From the NCBI RefSeq assembly GCF_018885265.1, contig NZ_CP076538.1, forward strand, positions 7,166,001 through 7,230,000: a stretch of DNA of 64,000 nt. The letters run 5' to 3'. The position numbers and the translations under genes are program-made. Below, one piece after another: positions 53,606 to 62,549 of this stretch. The notes beneath the pieces are model-generated. The model made no database searches, was not told the origin of the DNA, and was given only the letters and a program-made list of their open reading frames with translations. Position 1 is the first letter of the stretch; each line of letters opens with the position of its first letter. Source of the stretch: Amycolatopsis aidingensis. Its GTDB lineage: Bacteria; Actinomycetota; Actinomycetes; Mycobacteriales; Pseudonocardiaceae.

Positions 53606-54292
53606 ATGCCCATTCCACATACCCCATGCTCGTCCCGCCCTACAGCCCGGCACTGGTGGCGCCGCGTACGCGGCTGGCTCACAGCCCGCCGCCCCAGCAG
53701 CTCCACCCCGACGATGGCCGAGCCAGTCCCGCCCCCATGCCACACCCCCACACCCGTCATGGAGGGCGACGAGCATCCCGCCCTGCGCGCATACAACGCC
53801 GGCGCCGCCCTGATCCGGCAGGGCTGGAACCTGCACCGCGCCCCGTACGGCTACCTGACCATGACCGTGTCCGGCACCCGCACGACCAGGGGCCGACTCC
53901 GCACCCGTCTGACCCCGGACCCGCGCCGAGCCTCGGTCGTACAGGACATCTTCTACTGGCGCGCTGTCACCGGCCTCGATATCGAGCAGATCACCCTGCG
54001 GTTGAACACCAACCCCCACCGCTACCCCCCACCCGGCCACACCCACACCTGGCAACCCGCAACCGTGACCGGTGTCCTCACCAACCTCAAATACACCGGA
54101 TACCAAACCCTCCACACCCGTGACGAGAACGGTCGTTTCCGACCCGTCGAGGAATGGGTGCTCTCCGACGAGCCCGCCCACCGCGCCCTGATCACCACCG
54201 CCCTGTTCTGGGCCGCACAAAACCCCACCACCGACACCCGGCGCGCGCTGCGGCATCGCCTGCTCGCCCAGCCACGTGACCTCGTCGCATAA
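53606..54292 (+). CDS. Serine-recombinase accessory domain protein without catalytic domain
   Basis: The 228-residue protein has a basic N-terminus and then the recombinase (PF07508-like) domain of large serine recombinases: IRQGWNLHRAPYGYLTM, RRASVVQDIFYWRAVTGLDI, TVTGVLTNLKYTGYQTLHTR. The resolvase catalytic domain with the active serine and the zinc ribbon are absent. The ATG at 53606 follows GGAGAGAAG. A lone recombinase domain may act as a DNA-binding accessory factor or be a relic. It lies one gene upstream of the excisionase-like HTH and the integrase. Confidence 0.75.
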   Translation: MPIPHTPCSSRPTARHWWRRVRGWLTARRPSSSTPTMAEPVPPPCHTPTPVMEGDEHPALRAYNAGAALIRQGWNLHRAPYGYLTMTVSGTRTTRGRLRTRLTPDPRRASVVQDIFYWRAVTGLDIEQITLRLNTNPHRYPPPGHTHTWQPATVTGVLTNLKYTGYQTLHTRDENGRFRPVEEWVLSDEPAHRALITTALFWAAQNPTTDTRRALRHRLLAQPRDLVA

Positions 54293-54315
54293 CCCGGAGG
54301 GGGTGCCACAGTCCG

Positions 54316-54798
54316 ATGGACACCACACGCTCGGCACCGCGCCACCCCGCCCGCCGTGCCGGTTCGGCTCGGCACGTCAGCGAGCCGCCCACTGGGCCGC
54401 TGAGCGCCCGGCCGGACAGTCCTGGCCCCAGCACACCCGCCACCCGCCCGACGGGGCACCGGGGACACCGCCGAGAACCCAACCGTCACCCCAAGCCCGA
54501 CACCGCCAGGTCCGGGCAGCAGGGATCCGCGATCCCCGATCTCGAGCACCTCACCAGCCACACGCGCGCGGACGCCACACCACCGCCACCGTGGTCGCGT
54601 GAGGGTCTGTACGCGCTGGGCGTCACGACCGACCTGCTGACCGCCGCCCGCGTGCTCCGCATCGGCCGGACCAAGGCATACCAGCTCGCGAGGTCCGGTG
54701 ACTTCCCGGTCCCAACCACCCGCATCGGCCGTCGGTACGTCGTCGCCGTCGCGCACCTTGTCGAGTTTCTCGGGCTGGACGAAAGAGCCTCGTCCTAG
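54316..54798 (+). CDS. Excisionase-like helix-turn-helix protein
   Basis: The 160-residue protein has a long low-complexity N-terminus of about 90 residues and a C-terminal helix-turn-helix of excisionase/AlpA type: LLTAARVLRIGRTKAYQLAR, then SGDFPVPTTRIGRRYVV. It lies 81 bases before the tyrosine integrase, the usual arrangement of a recombination directionality factor. It probably binds arms of the attachment site to promote excision. The leader is unusually long, so a later start remains possible. Confidence 0.78.
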   Translation: MDTTRSAPRHPARRAGSARHVSEPPTGPLSARPDSPGPSTPATRPTGHRGHRREPNRHPKPDTARSGQQGSAIPDLEHLTSHTRADATPPPPWSREGLYALGVTTDLLTAARVLRIGRTKAYQLARSGDFPVPTTRIGRRYVVAVAHLVEFLGLDERASS

Positions 54799-54879
54799 CG
54801 GCTGGCTCTCTGACCGCACACGAGCGTCCATATCTGCTGCCCACAGCAACCAGCGGATTGGACGAGAGGAACATCCACG

Positions 54880-56388
54880 ATGGCCCGACACACCTCGAAA
54901 CGGATCAAAGGCCGTACCTACAAACGCTGCGCCTGCGTCGACCCCGCCACCGACAAAAGGCTTGGCACCAAGTGCCCCACACTCAAGCGCCCCAACGGCA
55001 CATGGAGCGCGACGCACGGCAGCTGGTGCTACCAAGCCGAACTCCCCCGCCGCGCCGACGGCACACGCCGCCCACTCCGCGTCGGCGGGTTCCCCGGGCA
55101 GACCGAAGCACAAGCCGCACTGGACCATGTCGCCGCACTGGTCCAGCTCGGCGAGGAACGCGGCCCCGCCGAGCTGACCCTCGTCGGAGATCTCATCGAG
55201 AACGCGCGCCGCGCCAACGAGCCCCTCCCCGCCCCGGAGGAGGTCACCAAACGCCTGGACATCGGCCGCGACCCGGACGGCATGCCCACCGTCGCCGACT
55301 GGCTGGAAAACTGGATCGACAGTCGCAAAAAGATCCGGGGCGCCACCGACCGCTCCTACCGCGGGCACATCCGGCTCTGGCTCACCCCGCACCTCGGGCA
55401 CTACCGCCTCGACGAGCTCACCATCGACCACATCTCCCGCATGTTCGACGCGATGGCCGAACGCAACGACCGCATCATCGAAGCCCGCGCCAGCAGCGAC
55501 CCGACGGTGCAGGCCAGCGTCCGGGGCATGCGCCTCATGAGCGCAGCCACCATGCAGCGCTACCGCGCCACCCTCCGCGCCGCGCTCAACGCCGCCATCC
55601 GCGCCAAACGAGGCCGCAAAGCCATCCCGCTGATCACCTTCAACCCCGCCTCCTACGTCGAACTGCCCTCCGGCAAACGCCCCAAGGCGCTGCTGTGGAC
55701 CCCAGCGCGAGTTCGCCGCTGGGAGGAGACCAACGAGAAGCCATCCCGGGTGATGGTGTGGCTGCCCGAGCAGGTCGGCGAGTTCCTCGACCATGCCTAC
55801 GGGCACCCCTACTACCCGATCTACCACCTCATCGCCTACCGCGGGCTCCGCCGCGGCGAAGCGTGCGGCCTCTCGTGGTGGGAAACCGACCTGGAAGCCC
55901 AAGAGATGACCATCTCCGCCGCACTGGTCCAGATCGGATGGAAAGCCGAGTTCGGCGAACCCAAATCCGAAGCCTCCGGCCGGATCGTGGCCTTGGACAA
56001 CGCGAGCACCGAGACACTCCGCGAACACCGGCAGCACCAAAACCAGCTGCGCCGCGCGGCAGGAGACGCCTGGCAAGAGACCGGCCTCGTGGTCACCAAC
56101 CCCGACGGCAGCCCGGTACACCCCGCCAAGGTCACCGACGCCTTCTACGAACTCGCCGAAGCCGCCGGACTCCCACCCATCCGGCTGCACGACCTCCGCC
56201 ACGCCGCCGCCACCATCGCCCTCGCCGCCGGAGCCAGCCTGAAAGAAGTCCAGGCACTGCTCGGACACTCCAGCATCACCATCACCGCCGACACCTACAC
56301 CCACATCCTGCCCGACCTCGCCCGCGACACCGCCGAAGCCACCGCAGCACTCGTCCCGCGCAAGCCCCGCCAGCAGCCCGCCTTCTAA
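54880..56388 (+). CDS. Tyrosine site-specific integrase
   Basis: The 502-residue integrase has an N-terminal arm-binding part, a core-binding domain (around 135-235: VADWLENWIDSRKKIRGATD) and a catalytic domain. The catalytic residues are all visible: Arg324 in YRGLRRGEACGL, Lys362 in EPKSEASGR, His437 and Arg440 in RLHDLRHAAAT, His463 in LLGHSSITIT and Tyr473 in DTYTHI. It is complete and is probably active. It lies at the right edge of the element next to an excisionase-like gene. The attachment site should be just downstream, but no tRNA is seen. Confidence 0.93.
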   Translation: MARHTSKRIKGRTYKRCACVDPATDKRLGTKCPTLKRPNGTWSATHGSWCYQAELPRRADGTRRPLRVGGFPGQTEAQAALDHVAALVQLGEERGPAELTLVGDLIENARRANEPLPAPEEVTKRLDIGRDPDGMPTVADWLENWIDSRKKIRGATDRSYRGHIRLWLTPHLGHYRLDELTIDHISRMFDAMAERNDRIIEARASSDPTVQASVRGMRLMSAATMQRYRATLRAALNAAIRAKRGRKAIPLITFNPASYVELPSGKRPKALLWTPARVRRWEETNEKPSRVMVWLPEQVGEFLDHAYGHPYYPIYHLIAYRGLRRGEACGLSWWETDLEAQEMTISAALVQIGWKAEFGEPKSEASGRIVALDNASTETLREHRQHQNQLRRAAGDAWQETGLVVTNPDGSPVHPAKVTDAFYELAEAAGLPPIRLHDLRHAAATIALAAGASLKEVQALLGHSSITITADTYTHILPDLARDTAEATAALVPRKPRQQPAF

Positions 56389-56402
56389 GCAGCACGCCCT
56401 CC

Positions 56403-56440
56403 CCCGGCCAGTGCACATGCGCGGCCCCTGATTGGCCGGG
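56403..56440. terminator. Hairpin after the integrase gene
   Basis: An 8-base stem, CCCGGCCA at 56403-56410 and TGGCCGGG at 56433-56440, lies 15 bases after the integrase stop and is followed by CACATTCTTCTTTG. It may terminate the integrase transcript or be part of the attachment site. Confidence 0.5.
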
Positions 56441-56578
56441 CACATTCTTCTTTGCTCCCCAAACACAGGGCACCACCAGTACATGATCAATTACTTGCTG
56501 CTATCTTCTTCGCTCGCACGTTCGACGAAGGTTGCGCGGCGATGCCTGGTGGGCCGCGTTGGCTCGAAGGGGTGGATG

Positions 56579-58330
56579 ATGAGAAGTTGCCGTGCTGTGG
56601 TCGGCATCGACTACGGGACTTACGGGACCGCAGCGGCGTGGGCGCCGTTCAAGCAGGGGCAGCCAGATCCAGGCCGCATCACGCTATTCGAGCAGTGGCC
56701 GGGTAGCCGGATCGGGGTAGACGTCAAGACGATGACGGCCCTCTTGGTCAAGGACGACCGCGAGATTCTGGCCTGGGGGCACTCCGCCGTGCAGCAGGCG
56801 CCCAGCTCACGTGCCGGGCGCCCAGGCAGCCCGGTCCGCTTGGTGCACGGCTTCAAGATGTCCCTCGCACCCAGGCCGTACCCTGGGGCGACCTCGCACT
56901 CCGAGATCGGTCTCGCCGACAATGAGGCACATCCCGAACGCCTGATCACTGGATTCCTGCGGCACGTGTATCAGACCCTGCTCGCCGAGCTGCGAGCCCA
57001 CCTACCTGACCTGGAAGAAAACGAAATTCGTTGGTGCGTCACCGTCCCTGCCATGTGGGGTGACCGCGAGAAGCAGATCATGCGCGACGCCGCACACGCT
57101 GCGGGATTCCCGCGCACAGAAGGCTGCTTGCTGTTGGCGTTGGAGCCGGACGCTGCCGCGCACAATGCCCAGGTGTCTGGCGTCCAGTACGTCGGGGCTG
57201 AGCACCCCGGGCGTCGGGGCAGCTTGGATGGCGTGTCGCGGTTCATGGTCGTCGATTGCGGCGGCGGGACCATTGATATCACTTGCTACACCATCGACGG
57301 CAACGGCTACCTGGTCGAGATCGATCGTGAAGGAATTGCTCAGGGCTCGCTTTACGTCAACCGCGCGCTCCGGGACCTGGTGCTGGTCCCCAAGCTGGGT
57401 GGCCAGGAAGAATACCGCCGCCTGGAACAGGTAGCCCCACATGCGCTGGAGGAATTGCTGCGAGACTGGGAAATCAAGAAAGGACGGGTCACCCCAGACA
57501 GTACCGACCACATCTGGTTGGACCTCAAGATGAGTTTGGCCAAACATCTGTCTGACGAGGTGACCGAACGGCTCGACGCCAGTCAGGATGGCGACGATGA
57601 GAACATCTGGATCACCGCTGACGAAGCACGTTCAGCGTTCGACGCCGTGATCCCGGACATCCTCGAACTCGTCGACCGCAAGCTCGCCGACCTGACCCGG
57701 CTCACGACCGCGGCCGACAAACCCGACCTCGTCCTGCTCGCCGGTGGCTTCGCCCAATCCCGTTATCTCCGCCATCGCCTTCGCGAGTACCTCCGTGGCC
57801 GTGCGGTCGTAGCCGTGACACCCCAGCCGCAGGTCGACGTGGTCGAAGGCGCTGTGAGGTTCGCCTACAACCCGAAGGTCCGCGCCCGACGCTCGCAGTA
57901 CACCTATGGCACGGAGATCTGTGCGCCGTTTGAGCACGGAACTGATCCTCTGGGCAAGCTGTACCGATCGGGGATGGGTAAGGAGCTCTGCCGGGACCGT
58001 TTCGACGTGTTCGTCAACGCCGGTGACATCGTCCCGGTAGACAAACCGACGGTGCTCGAATTCGTGCCTGTGGAGCGCACCGACGATGCTATGACGTTCA
58101 CCTTCTATCGCACTAAGGAACGTGAGCCTCGGTATGTCGACAATGAGGGCTGTGAGGAGTTCGCCACCTGCGACCTCACGATCGACCTTACCGAGGCTAT
58201 GCATCTCGAACTGGAGAAGCGCAGTGTCACCCTCCACGTCAGCTTCGGTGAAACTGAGTTGCGTGTGCGCGCAGTCCTTGACGCCACAGGTGAAGAATAC
58301 CCGACCACGCTGAAGTTCAGCACGCGCTGA
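56579..58330 (+). CDS. Hsp70/HSPA12-like ATPase
   Basis: The 583-residue protein has the actin/Hsp70 ATPase fold. A first phosphate-binding motif (VVGIDYGTYGTAAAW) is followed by the typical VTVPAMWGDREKQIMRDAAH, a second phosphate motif VVDCGGGTIDITCY and the adenosine-side LVLLAGGFAQSRYLR. The length and layout fit the HSPA12 branch, which lacks the standard substrate-binding lid; the C-terminal 130 residues are strand-rich. I chose the ATG at 56579 after GAAGGGG; a longer frame exists upstream. It is followed by a smaller partner gene and may be a chaperone-like or signalling ATPase. Confidence 0.82.
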   Translation: MRSCRAVVGIDYGTYGTAAAWAPFKQGQPDPGRITLFEQWPGSRIGVDVKTMTALLVKDDREILAWGHSAVQQAPSSRAGRPGSPVRLVHGFKMSLAPRPYPGATSHSEIGLADNEAHPERLITGFLRHVYQTLLAELRAHLPDLEENEIRWCVTVPAMWGDREKQIMRDAAHAAGFPRTEGCLLLALEPDAAAHNAQVSGVQYVGAEHPGRRGSLDGVSRFMVVDCGGGTIDITCYTIDGNGYLVEIDREGIAQGSLYVNRALRDLVLVPKLGGQEEYRRLEQVAPHALEELLRDWEIKKGRVTPDSTDHIWLDLKMSLAKHLSDEVTERLDASQDGDDENIWITADEARSAFDAVIPDILELVDRKLADLTRLTTAADKPDLVLLAGGFAQSRYLRHRLREYLRGRAVVAVTPQPQVDVVEGAVRFAYNPKVRARRSQYTYGTEICAPFEHGTDPLGKLYRSGMGKELCRDRFDVFVNAGDIVPVDKPTVLEFVPVERTDDAMTFTFYRTKEREPRYVDNEGCEEFATCDLTIDLTEAMHLELEKRSVTLHVSFGETELRVRAVLDATGEEYPTTLKFSTR

Positions 58331-58370
58331 CCGGCCATCGGCCATTACACGGCACCACGACAGGAAGCGC

Positions 58371-59081
58371 ATGCCAGCATTCATGAGAACTGCACTCGAA
58401 AACGCGTTGGCCCGGTGGGGACGCCGTCGCCGCGTCCCCTCGGCTGACGGCGAATCCGAGGTACTCTCTCTCGAGCCAGGCGCCAGCGCGGCAGCTCCGC
58501 CACGGCTGCCAACAACCCTACCGCCGTTGTCCGTACGCTTGCCTAGCGACGAAGGCACGGACCCGGTCGCTTGTGGCCTCAGGACAACAAGCACTCAAGA
58601 GGCCGCCGAACGCTTGGACATCGTGCAGCAGTTCCGCGAGTTGAACACCGTGACCGAACGGTTCGCACGAGCTCACCGTCGCTCACAAGGCCTGGACCAG
58701 CGTGGAGAACAGGTCGCGTGCCTCATGTCCACGATCGTGCGCGCCGCGTTCAATCATCAGGACGCCCCAGATCGAGCCGTCCGTACACGTCTCGGCCTTG
58801 ACCTTTCCGCCGACCTGCCGGAGTTGCATGACTTCGTCCGGCTGCTAGAAGAACTTCAAGACCGAATCCGCAACGGAACCGGCATGTCCTGGGACCTCGC
58901 AGCGCGCACCGGCGGTCAGCTCGACCCCACATGGCAAGAACCGTGGAAGACTTCCATCCCAGACGCACCGATCCGGCTCGTCGTGTTCCCCGCGTTGCGC
59001 GGCCCTAGCGGCAAGGTACTAGTCAAGCAGCAGGTCTACACGGTCGGACTGCGCGCTCACCGGGACGGAGCGAGCCGGTGA
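58371..59081 (+). CDS. Hypothetical partner of the Hsp70-like gene
   Basis: The 236-residue protein starts with a basic helix (FMRTALENALARWGRRRRVP), then a Pro-rich linker. Helical segments follow (ERLDIVQQFRELNTVTERFA, HDFVRLLEELQDRIRNGTGM) and a strand-rich end closes it (IRLVVFPALRG). The central coiled-coil-like helices recall GrpE-type nucleotide-exchange factors, but no family match is certain. It lies 40 bases after the ATPase gene with a GGAAG ribosome site, so the two are probably an operon. Confidence 0.65.
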   Translation: MPAFMRTALENALARWGRRRRVPSADGESEVLSLEPGASAAAPPRLPTTLPPLSVRLPSDEGTDPVACGLRTTSTQEAAERLDIVQQFRELNTVTERFARAHRRSQGLDQRGEQVACLMSTIVRAAFNHQDAPDRAVRTRLGLDLSADLPELHDFVRLLEELQDRIRNGTGMSWDLAARTGGQLDPTWQEPWKTSIPDAPIRLVVFPALRGPSGKVLVKQQVYTVGLRAHRDGASR

Positions 59082-59220
59082 CGATCGCGATCGTGACTCG
59101 CCGCTCCCGACACCAGACAGCCGCGGTCGATCACGACAACGGGGCGTCCCGTTCGATCGAGCGGTCTCAGCCCGAACCACCGGGTTCGGTGTTCGCGTAT
59201 CGGGCTTTAGGGTCCAGTAC

Positions 59221-59625
59221 ATGGCGGCTGACCAAGAGCAACCGAATGAGCCTGACCGCGAACCAGTTATCGTGCGGGTCGCGCGGATGGTGCGTGCCGC
59301 TCGTCGGCATCCGGCGGCGTTCACGAGGGCGTTCGCAGAGGCCACCGTGTACTGCCAACGTCCCGTCTCTCCAGGGGTGCTGGTCTCGGAGGTGTCTGAT
59401 CGGGGGCGGTGGGTGCTGGTGTTCTCGACACGAGAGCGACTGGGACGTTTCGCCGGGCCGTGTGAATGGCAGGCGATGAGCGGCGCCGATCTGTTGGCGC
59501 AGCTTCCTGATGATGTCGGGGTCATGCTGGATGCTCAGGACGAGCATGCCATGCCCGTGCTACCTGCGGCGGTCAGCCAGGAACAGGACTCGCGACCCAC
59601 CCCGAGGACTCGCCCATCCGGGTGA
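59221..59625 (+). CDS. SseB-like domain protein
   Basis: The 134-residue protein resembles the SseB N-terminal domain: FAEATVYCQRPVSPGVLVSE, WVLVFSTRERLGRFAGPCEW and VGVMLDAQDEHAMPVLPAAV. In actinobacteria such domains are often near type VII-like substrates. The ATG at 59221 has no clear ribosome site, and the frame is open further upstream without a usual start. It precedes the type VII-like small gene by 85 bases. Confidence 0.65.
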   Translation: MAADQEQPNEPDREPVIVRVARMVRAARRHPAAFTRAFAEATVYCQRPVSPGVLVSEVSDRGRWVLVFSTRERLGRFAGPCEWQAMSGADLLAQLPDDVGVMLDAQDEHAMPVLPAAVSQEQDSRPTPRTRPSG

Positions 59626-59710
59626 GTTTCACCGTTAGCGACACTGTACTTACCTCACGCACCTACCCTAGGCGCGTCTCATCGAGGGCTACCGGGGAGA
59701 GGAGTGCGCG

Positions 59711-60022
59711 GTGAGCGGTGGCTATGTCGTCAACGTGGAGGCGTTGCAGATCGCCTCACGAGGGATCGCGGAATCGGTCCGGGACCTGGAACCTGGCGTG
59801 GTGCGGGGGCTGTGCGGCGAGCCGGAGCAGTACGGACACGAGGGGGTGCATGCCGCGTTCGCCGAGTTCTGCGAGCGGTGGGACTACGGGGTCGAGGTGC
59901 TGGTCGATGACACTGACGGCATGTGCGAGGCGCTAGATCACGCGGTGCTCGCCTATGTCGAGGGTGATCAGGTCGCGGCCGAGCCGCTGGCGCAGGCCCA
60001 GCGGGCGCTGGGTGGGTCGTGA
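59711..60022 (+). CDS. Small type VII-like secretion partner
   Basis: The 103-residue helical protein resembles WXG100/EspC-like small partners: EALQIASRGIAESVRDLEPG and VHAAFAEFCERWDYGVEVLV form two helices separated by a turn, although the WXG tripeptide itself is replaced. The GTG start follows GGAG. Its stop overlaps the toxin gene by one or more bases, so the two are co-translated. It probably pairs with the N-terminal domain of the toxin for secretion. Confidence 0.72.
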   Translation: MSGGYVVNVEALQIASRGIAESVRDLEPGVVRGLCGEPEQYGHEGVHAAFAEFCERWDYGVEVLVDDTDGMCEALDHAVLAYVEGDQVAAEPLAQAQRALGGS

Positions 60023-61386
60023 TGGCCGAGCTCGGCCACACGTCGGATCCGACAGCGCTGATCCCCGGCAATCCGGAGGCGATCGAGGAGAACGTCATCG
60101 CCGTGCGCGGCCGCGGGCGCAGCCTCGAAGCCGCGGGTGGCGGACTCGGGCTGATCGATACCGGCGCGTGGGAAGGTGACGCGGGCACGCGGTTTCGGGA
60201 GAAGTTCTCCTACGAGCCCCCGAAGTGGCTTCGGGCCGCCGATGCGTTTGAGGCGACGGCCGCGGCGCTGGAGGGCTATGCGGACACGCTGCGCTGGGCG
60301 CAACGCCAAGCCCAGGAGGCGATTGCCCGCTGGGAACAGGGTGAGCAGGCCACGCAGCAGGCTCGGGCACGGCATGACGCCGCCGTAGCCCAGGCGACCG
60401 CGCAGAACCAGGCCAACGCAGCCCACGGCAACCCAACCGTGCTCAAGATCGCCCCCTTCGTCGATCCCGGCGAGCAGCACCGCGAGGCCGCCCGCGCCAT
60501 CCTGCATCGGGCACGCCAGCAGCTCACCGAGGCGGGCGACGTCGCCGCTGGTGCGATCCGGGTGCAGAACGAGCAGGCACCGGACGAGCCGGGCTGGCTG
60601 GAGGACGTCGGCGGGTTCCTCGGCGAGGTCGGGATCGGCGTGTGGGAAGGCATCAAGGGCATGGGTGAGCTGGTCGTCACCTACAGCCCGACTCGGCTGC
60701 TCTACGACTCCGAAGGCTGGGTCAATGACACCCGCACCCTCGCCCAGGGGCTGGTCGCAGCCGGGCAGAATCCGATCGAGTTCGGCAAAGCCCTCATCGA
60801 CTGGGACACGTGGAGCAAAAGTCCCGGCCGCGCGATCGGGCACCTCGTCCCCGACCTGGCGATCAGCCTGGCCACTGCCGGAGCGGGCGGTGTTGCCGCC
60901 CGTGCTGGCAAGGGCGGGCTCAAAGCTGCCGACGAGATGGCCGACCCCGGTAAAGGCGCCGACGAGATCGCCGACACCGCCAAGGTCGCGGATGAGGCCC
61001 CCACCCCGCCTGGGGATGGTCCGGTGACGTTCCGGCCCCCGCCCAACGCGACCCCGGAAGAGGTCGCGCAGGTCCAACGGTATGTCGAAGCGTGCGAGCG
61101 AGCACGCGAAGCAGGGGCGCTGTCCGACACGGGACGGGTATCCACCGCGGGCGAGCTTCGAGAAGCGGCCAGCGAGGCCGCCCGGGCCGAACGGCTCGCC
61201 GCCAAGGAAGCCGGACAGCCCTACAGCGGGCACGTCGGGCACGCCCCGGACACCACTTGGACCGGCAAACCCGACGCGTTCGAATGGCACGACCAAACAC
61301 CCCGGGTGAATTCGTCATTAGGAGCGCAGGCCAGACGCTATCCCGTCGGCCACCAACCATCCAATTTCGAATTCGAAGGCCCATAG
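60022..61386 (+). CDS. Polymorphic toxin with secretion-type N-terminus
   Basis: The 454-residue protein has an N-terminal helical domain with a WEGDAGTRFREKFSYEPPKW turn (near residue 50), like the PPE/WXG100-type adaptor of type VII-secreted toxins. An Ala/Gln-rich coiled coil and a linker follow, with a segment GFLGEVGIGVWEGIKGMGEL. The C-terminal domain of about 70 residues has GHVGHAPDTTWTGKPDAFEW and VNSSLGAQARRYPVGHQP. The final domain is a candidate toxin of unknown activity. A SUKH immunity gene follows. The ATG at 60022 overlaps the upstream stop. Confidence 0.78.
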   Translation: MAELGHTSDPTALIPGNPEAIEENVIAVRGRGRSLEAAGGGLGLIDTGAWEGDAGTRFREKFSYEPPKWLRAADAFEATAAALEGYADTLRWAQRQAQEAIARWEQGEQATQQARARHDAAVAQATAQNQANAAHGNPTVLKIAPFVDPGEQHREAARAILHRARQQLTEAGDVAAGAIRVQNEQAPDEPGWLEDVGGFLGEVGIGVWEGIKGMGELVVTYSPTRLLYDSEGWVNDTRTLAQGLVAAGQNPIEFGKALIDWDTWSKSPGRAIGHLVPDLAISLATAGAGGVAARAGKGGLKAADEMADPGKGADEIADTAKVADEAPTPPGDGPVTFRPPPNATPEEVAQVQRYVEACERAREAGALSDTGRVSTAGELREAASEAARAERLAAKEAGQPYSGHVGHAPDTTWTGKPDAFEWHDQTPRVNSSLGAQARRYPVGHQPSNFEFEGP

Positions 61387-61432
61387 TATACTGCACCCGA
61401 AGCAGCACACGTACGGAAATTGAGGTTGTTCG

Positions 61433-61966
61433 ATGGCCGATGACTGGGCCGAGCTGATTGGGCACTCCGTGCTGCTGCGCCAGCAGCTACACGACACCAA
61501 CCCTCAGCTGCACCCCTACACCATTCCCCGCCTGGCCGCCACAACCGAACAACTAGCCGAGGCCGAACGCCACCTCGGCCACGACCTGGACCCTCTGCAT
61601 CGTGAACTCCTCGCCCACGGAAACGGATGGGAACACTTCCGTGTATACGCCCACCTGCTCAGCACGGACGAACTCGGGACGAGCGAGAATTGGCGACAAG
61701 GAAACGATCTGCTCGACATCTTCTATCAGGACGGTGTTGTCGCCGAGGATTTCCCGCGACGTGACGATATCTATCTCATCGTCGCCAACCCTGCCGAGGT
61801 CGAGGACCTGTTCGTGATCTGGCGTGCGGGTCCCGTATCCCCGGCCGGTGGCAGGCCGGTGCTGTGGCTGGCAGGCGAGGAAGTCGAGCGTTACCCGGAC
61901 ACGCGGGAGTTCCTGCTCTCCACCAATCAGTACCTGAAGAACAAACTCGCCTCGACCCAGACATGA
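61433..61966 (+). CDS. SMI1/KNR4 (SUKH)-type immunity protein
   Basis: The 177-residue protein has the SUKH pattern: an N-terminal helix (TIPRLAATTEQLAEAERHLG), LDPLHRELLAHGNGWEHF with the conserved GNGW, and a later VEDLFVIWRAG strand. SUKH proteins neutralise diverse nuclease or deaminase toxins by direct binding. The gene lies 46 bases after the toxin and has a GAGG ribosome site. The pairing by position is strong. Confidence 0.85.
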   Translation: MADDWAELIGHSVLLRQQLHDTNPQLHPYTIPRLAATTEQLAEAERHLGHDLDPLHRELLAHGNGWEHFRVYAHLLSTDELGTSENWRQGNDLLDIFYQDGVVAEDFPRRDDIYLIVANPAEVEDLFVIWRAGPVSPAGGRPVLWLAGEEVERYPDTREFLLSTNQYLKNKLASTQT

Positions 61967-62549
61967 AGGCGACGACACCGAAACGCTGCTGCTCGACCGA
62001 CGCGAATCGAATACACACGGGTGAACGACACTGCCGCCCGTCCAGCTTGCCGCTGCGGCTGCTGAGGCGAGCGGAGTCTGCCTTGCGGTCGACGAAGCTG
62101 CACCGGCTAGGACAGGATGTGCTCGTCGCCTCTTACGACGTTCTCACTGGCCGGGACTCGGCGGGCAAGGCGGCTCTCGTTCGCACGAAGCGGTCGCACG
62201 CTGCCCACGACCGCCAGCGGACGACGCCAACGGTGAGGGCCCGTGACCCGCCGGACTAATACGTACCGTCATAACCCCGACGATCAGCTACTCCGGAAAT
62301 CCCGCTGCAAGAAACATCTCATAGTGTTGATTGAGCGCACGTTGCAGATGTATTAGCAGAAATGCTTACCAGTAGCAGTTTTTATGCATGCTCTTGATTG
62401 TGTGGCATCTGAGGAATTTCATTTGTCCAGCCAGCCAGAGAAGCCGCGATCCCGCAGCGGCACGACCGCCGTCGACGGCGCGAGTTGTGCAGCCAACGAC
62501 GAAAGCAACTCCGGTGGCGATGTCGGCGAGAGTATAGGAGCGAGGTGTA
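61967..62549. other. Gene-poor region downstream of the immunity gene
   Basis: I see no convincing gene in these 583 bases. An ATG at 61964 opens a basic frame of about 100 codons (ending near 62259) that overlaps the immunity gene end and has poor support. A lower-GC stretch at 62320-62430 probably holds the promoter of the next gene, whose ribosome site GGAG lies at 62537-62540. Confidence 0.4.

Larger units (their letters stand above)
24090..56440. mobile_element. Probable integrative and conjugative element (bounds approximate)
   Basis: Accessory genes, a VirB/VirD4-type conjugation module, Replic_Relax, a methylase, an excisionase-like HTH and a tyrosine integrase lie together, which is the content of an actinobacterial integrative conjugative element. 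The right end is close to the integrase (about 56.4 kb). The left end is not certain and could be the gene-poor region at 24.1-25.1 kb or lie further left, since Tad-like genes also occur on such elements. I found no matching direct repeats by eye. The broken VirB4 makes self-transfer doubtful. Confidence 0.55.

Noticed and set aside
61964..62259. Basic frame of about 100 codons after the immunity gene
   Set aside because: It overlaps the immunity gene end, has no ribosome site and shows no recognisable protein pattern.
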